A stretch of 64,000 nt of DNA, taken from contig JADNRV010000084.1 of the NCBI GenBank assembly GCA_015499995.1, forward strand, positions 171,022 through 235,021, read 5' to 3'. The notes beneath the pieces were generated by a model. That model made no database searches and was not told where the DNA came from. It was given only the letters and a program-made list of their open reading frames with translations. This DNA comes from Flammula alnicola (lineage: Eukaryota; Basidiomycota; Agaricomycetes; Agaricales; Strophariaceae). Each line of letters starts with the position of its first letter. The first letter of the stretch is position 1. The translations under genes and the position numbers were made by a program. This document shows positions 32,490 through 43,926 of this stretch, one piece after another.

Positions 32490-32964
32490 ATGGGTACGTA
32501 GCCATCCTCATTATCAACCTTTCATGCTATACTCACGCAGCACAGCTACGACAGACAACCGTCCGCCCGCTCGCCTAATCATCCGTCGTCTAGAACGTTA
32601 CCCCAATGCCGCCATTTGGGGGATCCCTGTCGACCTCAGCCTCATGGTCGCTGAATTCAAGAGAACTGCACCACCCAATATTGGTGGTGAAGAACGCATG
32701 CGCCTCTTGGATATTTATGTCGACAGAGTCTTCTCGGTGCTGGAAGCGAAATGCAGGAGTGTCTGGCGTTCGGGCATAATTGGCCCTAGAGAGGTTTATG
32801 CTTCAGGCAAACGCTCTGGAGAGAAGACGATCATCGCGGTCGTCAGAAGCACACGGCCTGATGACAAATTCCTCCCCCCGCCCGACAAAGTAGAGGAGTT
32901 GAAGAAGTTTTTTGCTGCGCAAGGGTTTACAGAGGACCCAGACTGGTTCATAGCTTTGGACTGA
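32490..32964 (+). CDS. Unrecognised 140-residue protein, copy 3 of 3
   Basis: The start is the ATG at 32490-32492; the intron is 32494-32545 and exon 2 is 32546-32964. It encodes MATTDNRPPARLIIRRLERY, GIPVDLSLMVAEFKR, LLDIYVDRVFSVLEAKCRS, EKTIIAVVRSTRPDDKFLPP and GFTEDPDWFIALD. It is nearly identical to copy 2 over most of its length, and both share downstream sequence, so copies 2 and 3 are the youngest pair. All three copies remain open with the same length, which argues for selection on the protein. Confidence 0.65.
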
Positions 32965-34045
32965 CCACTGAAGCGCGAGGATTGCCAAGAAACTCTTTGT
33001 CCATCGTCTTGCCAGTCATCGGCATTGTCACATTATATTTGTCCTACGGATACCTCTTTCATGTTGCATTGCCTTATGACTTATGGATGCCACGACGCCT
33101 TCTGTCGACTTCAATTTTCTATTGCCTTGGAGGCGCTTCCGAACCCTTTGGATACAGTGGCATATCGGATGGCCATAATATCTGAGTGTGGCAATACGAG
33201 TCTGGATCGAAATACTAGACGTGTCCAAAACTATGCAACTTGTCGTGAACCTCGCAGCACCAATTTTAAATTTAACTTCCTCACAGGAACTCAATCCGAT
33301 ATATACCTACGATGACAACGGATTTGAGGGCCAGGACCAAGATAGGGAATTTGGCTTTGGTGCGGTCCGCGTTTGAGGCGCACGGCCTTAGCGCGTTTGA
33401 CGCTTTCCACCTCATCTCCTTTTTTGAATCCGCTTCGCCTATACCGCCTCCCCAGCTCTCCAACTCAAACATTCGTCCGAGCCCCAGCTACAGCCATCAG
33501 CACCCCGAACTATCCTTATCACGCACACTTCGCAAGCGTACTGCAGGTTAACTGCCCTTCCCAGTTGACGAGCATTTCGGCATTTGAATGAGACACCAAC
33601 TCAAAGGAAATTGAGGCGAAAGCGATACGTAGTTAGGGATAACCGCGCAAAATAAATACTGTTGTGATATGTATATGATTCGTAACCGTGGGCCCAGTGG
33701 CAAATGTGATGTGAGTATGCATTGTATGTATGGCGATGGATGTCCATACTATAAAGAAAAAAGACCTAATAATACAGCGAACATGATAAAAAAGAAGAAA
33801 TAAAGAAATCTCGAAAAGGAACATCCCATCTCATATGTATTGTTCGATGCAAGGGTTTGTAATAGGATAGTTTGAGGTATCTGGGCGGCGTGGAGGAGCT
33901 GGAAAGGGAAATGTCAATGGACTGGAGAGAATCCGCGGTGTAGTCGATGTCGATGAGAGGAGAATCGTGCTAGTCTAGACAGATGTGTCGAATCTCGGGA
34001 AGAATAAAAGACCATTTAATGGAGTGCGATGCCAGCATCTCGCGT
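32965..34045. other. Intergenic region between copy 3 and the GH5 gene
   Basis: The first 340 bp is the downstream block shared with copy 2. The rest (about 33350-34045) is AT-rich with no recognisable gene; it includes the 3' flank of the minus-strand GH5 gene. Confidence 0.45.
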
Positions 34046-37000
34046 TTAAGCAATCACACACCCCTCCTCCGGGCACAGCTGTTCGTACCAAGTGTTCCCC
34101 GCAGTCGTGTCCGCCCGTCTTCCCTTCGCAGGCGGCTTCAACACCCCACCACGCCTTTTCACCTCGAGAACGTATTCCTTCGGCGGCTCGCCCTCCGCCG
34201 GAACATCGTACCACCAGAACAACGTCTGCCCACGCACGTCGAAGCGGCCGGCCGACACCTTCACCTCGACGTCGATGAGGTCTGGGGTAGAATCTCGGAT
34301 GAGGAGTGGGGCGGATATAGGGGCGCAGGGGGTTGGCGAGGGAGGTTGGGATAAGGATTCCTTGACAGGAATATGGGATTTTTCTGCTTTGGCATCCACA
34401 GCCGTCGAGCCGGAATGCAGACTGGGGGGAGAATCTGCATCCGAATCTGTCGCTGTCGTCGTCGTCGTCGTTGCAGTCGTCGTCACCGACATTGAGAGCG
34501 GGTGTACCTCCTCTTTGACAGCAGGTGTCGTCGATCGGGTCAACCGACCGCGACCTCTTTCATCTGCCTCTCCATCCTCAGCAAGCGTCGACGTGCTCGT
34601 TATCGAGTTCGCATCGCCATCAGCTCCAGTATCCTTCTGTATCCATCTCCGTTTGCTCTCTTTCCGTTGTAACCGACTCCTCTCATCCTCTTCCAACAAC
34701 CGCGGATGCGCATAATGCACAAGCGGAATATAAACCTCCGTTCCCAGCGGTTCACGTTCGTCAGAATCCTCCGACCCATTCTGTATCCGGTCTTCCCATC
34801 CTACACTCACAACCAGCTTGAACGACCCTTTCCCAATATCGAACCGCACATCCTTCGCCCGTCCCACCACCTTCACAGGCCACGGCCGCGCAAATGCTCG
34901 AACCGCCCTTGCACCGTGCGTTAACAGTGTGTACGGGTTGGTAGAGTGGCCTGCTACGCCAGCAACCGGCAATCGAGCCTTCGACGACGTTGTTGAAGAT
35001 GTGGAAGATACCGACGCACGCGATAAAGTCCGCATCCGTCTAGCTTTGGGCTGGGCTCTGGCTCCAACGCTGGCAGCAAACACAGACGTAGAACCCAAGC
35101 TGGCAAGGCTCAAAGACGACCTTGCGACTTCCATAGGCAAAGACGCTGGTGGTTGTTTTCGTAACCTTCTCCCATTCTGGAAGCTGGCCTGGTTCCGCAG
35201 CAGCCCAGCACGACTGTTCAGCGCGTCTGGGTGTTCAGCGACATTGTCAGAGGCCAGGCTCCGCATCTCCTTGTCCACCTCGTCGCCTTCGTCCTCATCC
35301 TCATCGACCGTCAAGTCGTCCAGACTCCACAGACTCAGATCCTCCATGTTCCACCCGTCACCCCACTCGTGTGTATGGTCGTCTCCGACGTATGTCCAGA
35401 TCGTGAAGTTCAGCGAGTCTCTTTCTTCGCCGTAGGACCAGGCATCGCAGGCGTTCAGACTGGCGTCCAAAGCCTTCTCCTGGTTACTGTAATTGCCCTT
35501 GTGCTTCCCTCCGTCGGTCCAACCATAAGATCGCTTGTCGTCCATATCGAATGGTGTTCCAATCTCGCCGATAACGGTCGGATACGCCCCATGGCCAAGG
35601 GCAATAACGTCAGCTTGAAGATATCCAAGTTGTTCGTGGAGAGATTTCCTGATAGCCTTCTCGCCAATCTTGACGGCTTGCAGTGTCGAGGAATATTTGC
35701 CACGCAAGAGACCGAGCGCATCAGCGTTGAACCAATTCCAATGCCGCGTGACGAGGGTCAGACCATCGTAGTAATGTGGTGAATACGCGCATCGGCCCTT
35801 TAGCTCGCCTTCGTCAAACTTCGGTGGTGGAGCAAACACAGGCGGCTGCACAAAGATAATCGCTTCCTCGTGCGATTGTCGTATGCGTTGGGCATAGGCA
35901 AGCCAGTGTGGTTTCCAATGGTCCGAAAGAAACTCGACCTCGACGCCTGTGAATGGGTTGAAGTGGAAGTAGTCCGGTCGAAGAATGTAACCTGTTTCAA
36001 CGTCCCACACGCCGTGCTGCGCCCAGATACATTTTCCAAGAGGCCACTTGGAGACGTCACGTTTCCAGCCCCATCTTGGGTGCGTGCCATCGGGAAGTTC
36101 GCCGATGACCTCGTCTCCGGAGGGTTCATGCGGGTTTTCTTGCGATGTCGAAACCATAGGGTCTGCCCAGATCTTGCGGCCCTTGGGATCGATCGTAACT
36201 GTCCCATTCCTCGACGGACCCATCACTCCAAACGTCCAATTTTCCACCGTCTGCGCCTGTCCCATCCCAAGCCTCAGACTTTGCGCGGGCGTAGGGTAAG
36301 TTCCCTTCTTCAGTGTCGAACCCTGCTTAGTGGGGTTGGTATGCAAGTCTTCCCATCCGCAAAGACCTTCAAAGGGCTCGTTCAAGCTATCCCACCCAAT
36401 GATACAGTCATCGAACAAGCTTCCACCGTCGAATGCCTTTATCCGATCGACGAGCTGCCCGCAAGCCTCGATGAAATGGTTTTGGAGGTAATCCTGGATA
36501 TTCACGCCATCGATAATACAGTTCGGTGCGAAATCACGCCCAGCAAAGAAGAGAGTGAAGACTGTCTGAGATAGAAGCCGGCCATAGTTAGTACTCCATA
36601 CCATGGCGGGCAGGGACGCCGGATCGGGTTCGTGGGCGAAGGGGTATTCACAATGGACGATAGCCGCTTGGGTAGCGGTTATGTGTCTTGCATTGATACC
36701 ACAGGCGGCAAGTGTCCAGTAGGGAGCCCCAGAGCCGCCCGAGAAACGAGACCACTAGATAGGAGATGTGAGTAACGAGATAAGGAAGTGGAGCAGCGAA
36801 TGCAAAAGAAAATAATAAGTGCGCATGAAGAGTGTTTGCTGCAATGAGATAGGACAAGGCTTACCGTATCCTGATGGGGATCCATGTAAACGCGAAAGCC
36901 GTAATCCCTGCATTTGCATAGCACGCGGATAGTGTAATCCATAAATTCGTGGTCGTACTTTCCCCTGCCAACGAGAAAACAAGGTTGAAGTCGTATCCAG

Positions 37001-37360
37001 CATACTCACCCAAACAAATACTCACGGTGCTTCGTGCTCCAAGGCTTCCCATGTAAAGGGGAATCTCAGCAGATTGAACCCCCACCCCTTCAGCCTGGCA
37101 AGGTGGACGTCCGCGCTGCCATCATCGATGTTCAATGGTCGCCCAATGAAGCTCTCTCCTCCCAATTCTGCGCTCTCCCAAAAGTCTTCTAGCAGATAAG
37201 AGAGATGGCCGACGGGTGCCTTGGATGCGCCAGAGAGATTGACACCGCGAAGGAGGAGCGTGCGGCCAGAATTGTCGACAAAGTTGACTGATGTGGTGTG
37301 GATATAGGATGGCGGTAAAGGCTTGCCTGTTGCTGGCGATGTTGACGGAATTTGCGGCAT
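34046..37360 (-). CDS. EGH1: GH5 steryl-beta-glucosidase (EGCrP2/EGH1 type)
   Basis: This large GH5 protein of about 1,030 residues fits the fungal steryl-beta-glucosidase / EGCase-related group, which removes glucose from ergosteryl glucoside. Three exons: the first two introns (GTGAGT at about 37025 and GTAAGC at about 36862) link SVNFVDNSGRTLLLRGVNLS and GWGFNLLRFPFTWEALEHEA to DYGFRVYMDPHQDTWSRFSG, and the last exon continues from there. The acid/base Glu is in GWDSLNEPFEG and the nucleophile Glu in TVIGEIGTPFD. CAYSPHYYDGLTL and FTIWTYVGDD are typical of the group. A long Ser/Thr/Glu-rich insertion interrupts the C-terminal beta-sandwich. There is no signal peptide, as in known intracellular members. 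The last residues are CVIA, a CaaX-like motif. Confidence 0.9.
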
Positions 37361-39420
37361 CCCTTTGCAAGAAAGAAAGAGATACGGAAGCAGCCTAAGT
37401 GAAAGGAAAGCAGGAGAGAGAAGCTAGATAATTAGGTAAGTGCTAAGTTCATGTTGAAAGACGTGTGTGAGGTCATCATTCGCCATTCAAGTCGTACCAC
37501 TTCCAATTTCCAAATTACGTTATATCCCCTTTAGCAGTCTTTAGTACCTAAATCGGTGCGCCTCACGGCAACGGTCCGTGAGAGTCCGGATCCCTAGAGG
37601 TCGACAAAGTAAAGGACCAGAAGAATCTAGAGAGCGACGATTACCCAGGGAGAGGATAACGAAATATCACTAACGTACTTTTAGAGGAAACTGTTCTGCA
37701 GCATGCTTTCGCGCATATATGAAGGTATTGCTATGGTCACCCGAGTCGAAATTTCAGAAAGTGTAAGAAGTTCAAGTTGGCAACCTAGAAGGCAGGCGAT
37801 ATCGTACCTTGGACTTGCAATACTGTCCAGACAGAGGAGATCAACTTGACTACAGAAGTTGAGGGGAGGTGCTACCGTGGGGAGGGGGGATGTGGGGGAA
37901 AGGAAGAAAGGGAGAGATTGCGTTGTTTCTGGAGATGCTCGATATTTGTAGGGAAAGGAATGGGGGGTCAACAAAACTTTGGGGAAAGAGATTCTTACGT
38001 CAGAGAGGGAGGCTGCAGAAATAATTCAAATTGGGAGGAAGAGAAGGAATGACGTCCTCCTATTTTGGCAGGAGTCACTCCCGAAAGAGTTCTGAATTTT
38101 AGATAGGGCATCTTCATAAAAGTTGACAAAACATTAATGTTATTCGTATTCCATCCTAGCCCGGAAATTTATTTAGACTACAAATTATTATACCCTTGTC
38201 CATCTTGCCTAAACTCGTTTTTTTGATTAGTATCAGTGCGCCACACTCTCAGTTTAAGCGGTTGATTATCATAATAAGACGTAATTTGAACTACATACGT
38301 ACTACTTGTATCGCAAGACTGGTATAAATACGTTGCTGAAATAGACGGACGCGATTAGTGTTGTACGATCTGACTGCCCAGGACGATGCGAGAAGCTATG
38401 TAGATCAGGATTATAATTATAATTATCAACCCAATATTCCATCCTTGTTGAAAAGGAAAAGTTGTCGCGACGCGCCACGGTCACATGCTCGGGCGGCGTT
38501 CGCATTCCTGTATTTTTCGTAGAGAAAACGGCGTACTCACATCTCTCTCTCGTCAGACCTCAATAAATGCCTGAACGTCAAACTCGAATGCTAATCTTTA
38601 CCTACATTCCGACTGCCGACTCGTCGCGGACTATTCAATCGATATCGGCGCAAGTCTCGGGATATTATTAATAATCGTCATGCACAAACCGCAGTCTTTT
38701 TCTTTTTGGCGCTTCCGCGACAACAATGGGCGGCATTACAAATGGACCACTGTATACATTTCCGAGACCGAACACAGCTGTTGGAGAAACAATGTACATA
38801 CCTTTGGTCTTTCATTGCATTGTGAACGGACAAAAATATCTTCGGTCAGGGTCCTATTGAATGCACCACAACGGCACAACCGCTATCATTTGCGCAGCGC
38901 CGACCAACCCGGCAATGGAGGCAACGGAGATGAAGAGGTCTTTGTAATTGTCAACATTCAACTGGACGACGGCAGGCAGGTCTGAAGCCAGGCAAACGTG
39001 TGAAGGTGAGAAAAATAAATAAATAAATGGGACAGCTGAACGTAAAGGTTGCTTCCGTCGCTGGTTTCTTTCGTCGTGAACCATTTTACACCTTCTTCAT
39101 CTTCACCTTCTTGTTTAGCTTCTCAGGCCACACTCCCGCCCCAGGTGTTTTTTACAGGCCCCGCTTTACGAGAATAAAAGGCTGCTCTAGACGAGTGCCG
39201 ATCTTTCTCTTTTGCTTTTTCCCATTTTTCAACACATTTTTTACCGCCCAACAAATATCGAATCGCGTGCAGTGCACCACCACCACCACCAAACCACACC
39301 AATCCGTCGTATCCAACTTTCGACGCACGGCTCTCTGTGAGAACCGCCAAGACAGACGCGACCTGAACTACCTCGCCAGAAACCCAACCAACTCCAAAAT
39401 CAACAGCAACTCAACCAACC
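37361..39420. other. 2-kb intergenic region, little recognised
   Basis: A frame at 38680-38985 (plus) contains FSFWRFRDNNGRHYKWT, which faintly resembles the W-x-dG-x-x-Y-x-W core of DUF6593 proteins; I do not call it a gene. A TATAAATA at about 38329 and a GAATAAAAG at about 39172 are possible promoter elements; the latter precedes the gene at 39421 by about 250 bp. Confidence 0.4.
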
Positions 39421-39789
39421 ATGTTCGCCAAACCCTCCTTGTTGTTCACCATGATCCTCGGCGTCGTCTTCATGCTCCTCAGCCTCCCGCTCTCCACGTA
39501 CGCCCTGCCCGCACCAGCTCCCGTCCCTGTGCCCGCACCCATGGCAGCACCAGCACCGGCGCCCGTCGCGCTGCCCGCCGCCATGCCCCACAACCCCACA
39601 AGCCTCCTCGGGCGCACCTTCGCCAAAAACCACGCGCGTGCACCCGCCCCTGACGCCCTCGCCGGCACGGGCACGCCTAGCGTCGTTCTCCGCGCAGCAG
39701 ACGAAATGCCCATCAAGCGCGCTGAGCGATTCCAGCTCCGCATGGGGCGAGCCTTCGTGCTCGCCCAGCCTGGAGAAGAGACGGCGTAA
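39421..39789 (+). CDS. Small secreted Ala/Pro-rich protein
   Basis: An intronless 122-residue frame with a good signal peptide (MFAKPSLLFTMILGVVFMLL, cleaved near STYALP). A Pro/Ala-rich segment follows (APAPVPVPAPMAAPAPAP), then a basic C-terminal part with KRAERFQLRMGRAF. The 5' leader is CT- and AC-rich, ending tcaaccaaccATG, a good fungal start context. There are no cysteines after the signal peptide and no known domain. It could be a cell-wall or secreted peptide precursor: the KR at about residue 100 is a possible Kex2 site that would release a C-terminal peptide of about 20 residues. Confidence 0.6.
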   Translation: MFAKPSLLFTMILGVVFMLLSLPLSTYALPAPAPVPVPAPMAAPAPAPVALPAAMPHNPTSLLGRTFAKNHARAPAPDALAGTGTPSVVLRAADEMPIKRAERFQLRMGRAFVLAQPGEETA

Positions 39790-40651
39790 ATGGCTTGAGC
39801 ACCGGCAGGAGATCGACGAGCGTTGGCAGGAGACACCGGAGGAGGAAAGGAAGAGAAGAGGAATATGCGAACATGAACACGACTCCCCCGCCTGGCTACA
39901 TTTTTTCGACGTGTGCGGGACACGCTGCGGGGCATCGTTGTACTATCACCACTATTTCGCGCATGCACATGCACCTACACCAACATCTATTCCCCCAACA
40001 ATTTTCTTCGCGAGACTCAAAATGACCGGCGGAGAGTCAGAAGATTGTTCATGGGGCAAGGGCTGGTATTTTTATTTTTTGTATTTTATTTCTTGGGGAA
40101 CATAGCTAGGGCTTGTATTGGTCGATTCAACCGATAACTTCTATCGGGAAGGCTTGCGCCGAGTTCGGTGTTAAGAAGTGAGTAAACTTTCGGGCAGTCT
40201 ACCAAGGATCGTTTCCTGTGTCTTCTGCGTCGAGACTCAATTACGTGCGGCGATTAGCATCACTATAAACGTGTGGTTCGACGTTGAAGTGTGATGAACT
40301 GCGCCGAAAATTCCTGAGTAATTGAGAACGAGCGACGAGTAACAGGCTGAGAAAACTGTGATTTGACTCAAACTCCAAGTCTCTCGCAAGATAGAACATC
40401 GTGGAAGCAGTATCCAGATTTTCGGCTTTCACATGGCGGATTCGGATAGGGTTGATGAGGCCGGGCAGAAGAAATCCATCTCGATTAATATTGTCCCCGA
40501 AAATATACGTCTAAAGTGTATGAGTAGATAATAATCATTAACCGGTTTAAAGACCCAGAGCAGAGGAATGAACGGAGCTAGGGTGAATAGATTCCAAGTA
40601 CAGATAGTCCAGGGTACATAACCGCAGCCATCCACGGCGGCCACCACGGTG
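39790..40651. other. Intergenic region, nothing recognised
   Basis: This covers the 3' flanks of the secreted-protein gene and of the convergent OPA3-like gene. There are no credible genes or repeats. A T-rich tract at 40065-40092 lies 280 bp after the stop at 39789. Confidence 0.45.
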
Positions 40652-41656
40652 TTATGACTCCGCGTTCTCTTTGGCCGACGAACTCGCCGACGAAGGTGGT
40701 AGTGGATCATCAGTCTTGGGGGTATTTGTCGTCGAGGCCGCTGACTCTGCTGATTCCCCGGGTGTTTGCGATGATGACGAAGATTGAAGATGAGGCACGA
40801 GCTGTATTCGAGGCAGCTGCAGCGGTGTATCCTGGAACTCTGCCCACCCACCACGCAAGCCTATCTCCACCACGCGTTCAAGGATCCTTACAAGCTCGTC
40901 GTTCCTACGCGTCGAAATGGAGAATGAGGATACAGAAAGTAAGAACGTAATTATAAGCACAAGCAGAAGAACAAGGTTACGCTACTCACCTCCGTTTCTC
41001 CACGCCCATCTCCTCTTCCCACCGGTCCACCAGGCTATCGACACGCGTCGTGAGCTCCGCCAGTCGCGTTCCGAGGTCCTCCAGCTGATCGTCCACGCTG
41101 ACCCGCCGTTTCGACTGATTCCGCGAACTGCGCCACGTTTCTCCGATAATCAGCGCAGCTGCCACCGAAAACAGGAATCCCTCCGCAAGGGCATTGGCGC
41201 CATTCTCGATTGCCCTGAAAGGATGATAATTTACGCGTCAGCTGAGTACTTGTACTCGAAACCCGAAGTGCGAATGAAGAAGGAAGGATAGGCAAAAAAT
41301 AAACGGACAAACGTACTTGACCTCTGATAGCGGCCTGATATGCTTCGCCTGCTCGCCCAAAAAGTTCGTGCGGAGCTTCACCTCGGAGCGATACATAAAC
41401 TGCGCGAGGTCGATACATAAGCCGCGGAATCGTTCATGCCTGCAAATTCATTGATGCTGTCAGTACATCCCGGTGAGCGCATTCAGGGAGGATAGATGAG
41501 GCCTCTTACTTACTGCCTGGCTTGTTCTTTGATTCGGCTGGAAATGGGTTTTGCCAACGTCTAGGAATTCAATAAGATTTGGGTTAGAGAATTGAGTAGG
41601 TCAAGGCAAAGATTGCTTACCCGGATGACAAGGGTTGCTATTTTCGTGCTCGCCAT
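40652..41656 (-). CDS. OPA3-like protein
   Basis: OPA3 family proteins (PF07047) are small mitochondrial-membrane-associated proteins of unclear biochemical role. The start is MASTKIATLVIR (ATG at 41654-41656), followed by an intron and TLAKPISSRIKEQARQ, a second intron, and then FRGLCIDLAQFMYRSEVKLR, EQAKHIRPLSEVKAIENGA and LAEGFLFSVAAALIIGETWR. These match the OPA3 pattern K-x-x-x-x-x-I-K-x-x-A and G-A-x-x-x-x-E-x-F-x-F-x-V-A. A coiled coil follows (DQLEDLGTRLAELTTRVDSL) and the last exon (GLRGGWAEFQDTPLQLPRIQ) ends in a Ser-rich tail. Introns are about 50-80 nt. The N-terminus and hydrophobic segment agree with mitochondrial targeting. Confidence 0.85.
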
Positions 41657-42719
41657 ATCGGAGACTGGAAATCCGGGAGTTGAGTCGTCAAAGATTCAGG
41701 CGAACGGAGATTCGAATATCTCTCCGAGCAGTATGAGCGCAGAGTCCAAAAACGAGCGTTGGCGCGACGTTCACCGCAAGTCCGAGATTAAGAATAAGAG
41801 AATTCTAAGACACGATTTCCCGCCGGTTGGATATTCTAGGTGGTATGTCGATGCCAGGTGAAGGGGTGTTGCCAGCTGCGATAGTTAATTGCAGTTCACC
41901 GTGTCGAGCCGCCGAAGGCTATCGTCACTTTTCGGGCAGGCGTTGTTTGGCAAGTCCCTTCGTACCAAACAGCCTACTTTCTGTAATCCCGCCGCGATTT
42001 GGCCTGATTTGGCGGCCCAACCTGGCCACTGACATCCGTGTTCTGCGACAATTGCTGGTCCTAGTTCTCTGAATATCTGCATGGATCGCGCTCTGAATGT
42101 TTCTGGCATCGACAAACACTCGAACTCATCATACGGCTTGTCACAGGGACTTCAATTTGACAACATTCTTGGAAACATATCATATGATATTCCGCTGACA
42201 TTCAAATTCGCACCTCTCACTGTCGGCTCAGGGCTAGCTTTTCTGTCGACCTTTTACCCCGCTGTCAATCCAACTTTTCAACAAAGGCTACTAGTCTACC
42301 TTGACCTTGAAGACTTTGGAACCTCGAGTCGGGAAGGTCCCAGGCCGCCCGCAAGCCTCACAACGTCCACACGGATCCTTGGTTACTCTGTGAATTGTGG
42401 AGCGAAATCCTGATTTCACTCATGATCTGCCTAATCCGGCAAATCCACAATGTTTCCATCTCACAAAATACGCTAGAAGCACAATTTAGATTCTTTGTGG
42501 TCCCGGTAACTCCAATGTTCCCGATGGATATCCAATCGTATGTCGTCTCCTGTCTCTTTGCGAACGTTTCGGCGTCCGAAGGTCATACCTCTGGAAATTT
42601 ATAAAAATGGGCGACATTGCCACCTAAAATTTCTCCCATTGACTCACTCGCCTCTCTGCATTTTTGCTGGTATACCTTGTCGTCTGACTGACAACCCACA
42701 TTCTTTTGAACCTTCAACA
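41657..42719. other. Divergent intergenic region, nothing recognised
   Basis: This lies between the OPA3-like gene (minus) and a secreted-protein gene (plus). Open frames at 42081-42413 and 42395-42604 have no recognisable content and no clear splice linkage; they may be relic sequence. Confidence 0.4.
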
Positions 42720-43721
42720 ATGTACTCTCGTTTGTTTTCCCTCTTCGTCGCTGTAGCGTGCACGACTTTGTCCGCAGCTGCCCCCGTTCCTGCTACAGCG
42801 CCGCTTGATGCTGTCAGCGGCGTAGTATCATCTTTACCCGAAGTCACTATCCCTCTGCCCTCCCTTCCTCCAGCCGTATCTACCGAAATTCTGGGTGCCG
42901 TCAACAAGGTTGAGAGCGCCATCCCCTCCCCCGCGAAGGACGCAATTTCTGAGGCCGAGAGCGTCGTTTCGGGTCTCGTCGGCACAGTTGGAGGTGCCGC
43001 CGGAAACCCCTCCGACCTCCTTAAGAACTTGCCCCGCGCGAACGCGCCCACCCTTCCTCAGATAATCCAGGACATGTCCGCCAAGATTACGCCTGTAGTT
43101 CAGAATCTGAGTACGGCGTTTTCACTTGCTGTCGCATGTCATTTCAGTCTCTGACGAAAGATTTATATTTTAGAGGCCGCCGTTGCAAACAAAACCAACG
43201 TTGATTCGCAAGTGGTAACCGGTAACCTCCAAAACATCGTTGATATCCTCTCTTCGAGCCGCGATGAGATACAATCCATCCTCGGAAATCCTGTTTCATT
43301 TGCTGAGTCGCTTTTGAGTGTTGGTGGAATTCTCACCGCCGTTGGGCCTCTGTTACAGGTGCGATAATACCTGTTTCTTGACCAAATATATTGAGCGCTC
43401 ATCACATTACCCACAGCTCCTTTTCAGTGTCCTCGCTCTTGTTATGAGCGCCGTCGCTGCCACGCCCCTTGGCCCCGTTGTCACACCTCTCGTCGCAACC
43501 ATCGGGTATGTTTTGTTCCATAAGATCCTCTTTTTCTCGTCCTCATCGTTCATTCTCATCTTAGGTCGCTCGTCGGTGAAGTCCTTGCACTCGCCACCCA
43601 AATTCTTCCCGGTCTCTTGACTTCCCTCGTGCCCACCATTACTTCGCTCCTTCCCATCCTTAGCTCCCTCAACCTTACCTCCGTCCTTAGCATCCTCAAC
43701 CTTGCTTCCCTTCCGTTGTGA
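42720..43721 (+). CDS. Secreted hydrophobic Ser/Leu-rich protein
   Basis: The ATG at 42720 opens a signal peptide (MYSRLFSLFVAVACTTLSAA, then APVPATAP). Four exons can be joined through introns starting GTACGG (43109), GTGCGA (about 43360) and GTATGT (about 43505). The mature protein has a Pro/Ser/Val-rich N-terminal half (LPEVTIPLPSLPPAVSTEIL) and a helical middle (NIVDILSSSRDEIQSIL). The hydrophobic end (SVLALVMSAVAATPLGPVVT, ILPGLLTSLVPTITSLLPIL) is rich in Leu, Ser and Thr. It stops at TGA 43719-43721. No cysteines of the hydrophobin pattern are present. The family is not recognised; an extracellular or wall-associated role is inferred. Confidence 0.7.
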
Positions 43722-43926
43722 AGAGATATCCCCCCTCATGATTGTACTGTATACCATGTACTCAATCATGTAATCTATCATTCATATATTCCGCTTTTGT
43801 ATCGGGATCTTGAAAATCTACTTGTAATACGCAACCATACTGGGCAAACCCTTCTAATGTACGAGTTGTCCCTCTAAGTAACCACCGTCGATAAATATGA
43901 GCAACCCTGAAGGCAATGGCACTTGT

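Noticed and set aside
34092..35782. Long plus-strand open frames opposite the GH5 gene
   Set aside because: They are antisense to strongly conserved GH5 sequence and its Ser-rich insertion; their Ser/Pro-rich translations have no domain and reflect the codon bias of the real gene.
38680..38985. Possible DUF6593 fragment
   Set aside because: Only one short W-x-G-x-Y-x-W stretch resembles the family; the rest of the frame does not, and no upstream exon could be joined.
39090..39420. Part of the 208-codon plus-strand frame (39027-39653) as an alternative gene over 39421-39789
   Set aside because: It lacks a signal or domain and becomes Arg/His/Pro-rich in the overlap; the frame starting at 39421 has a clear signal peptide and good start context.
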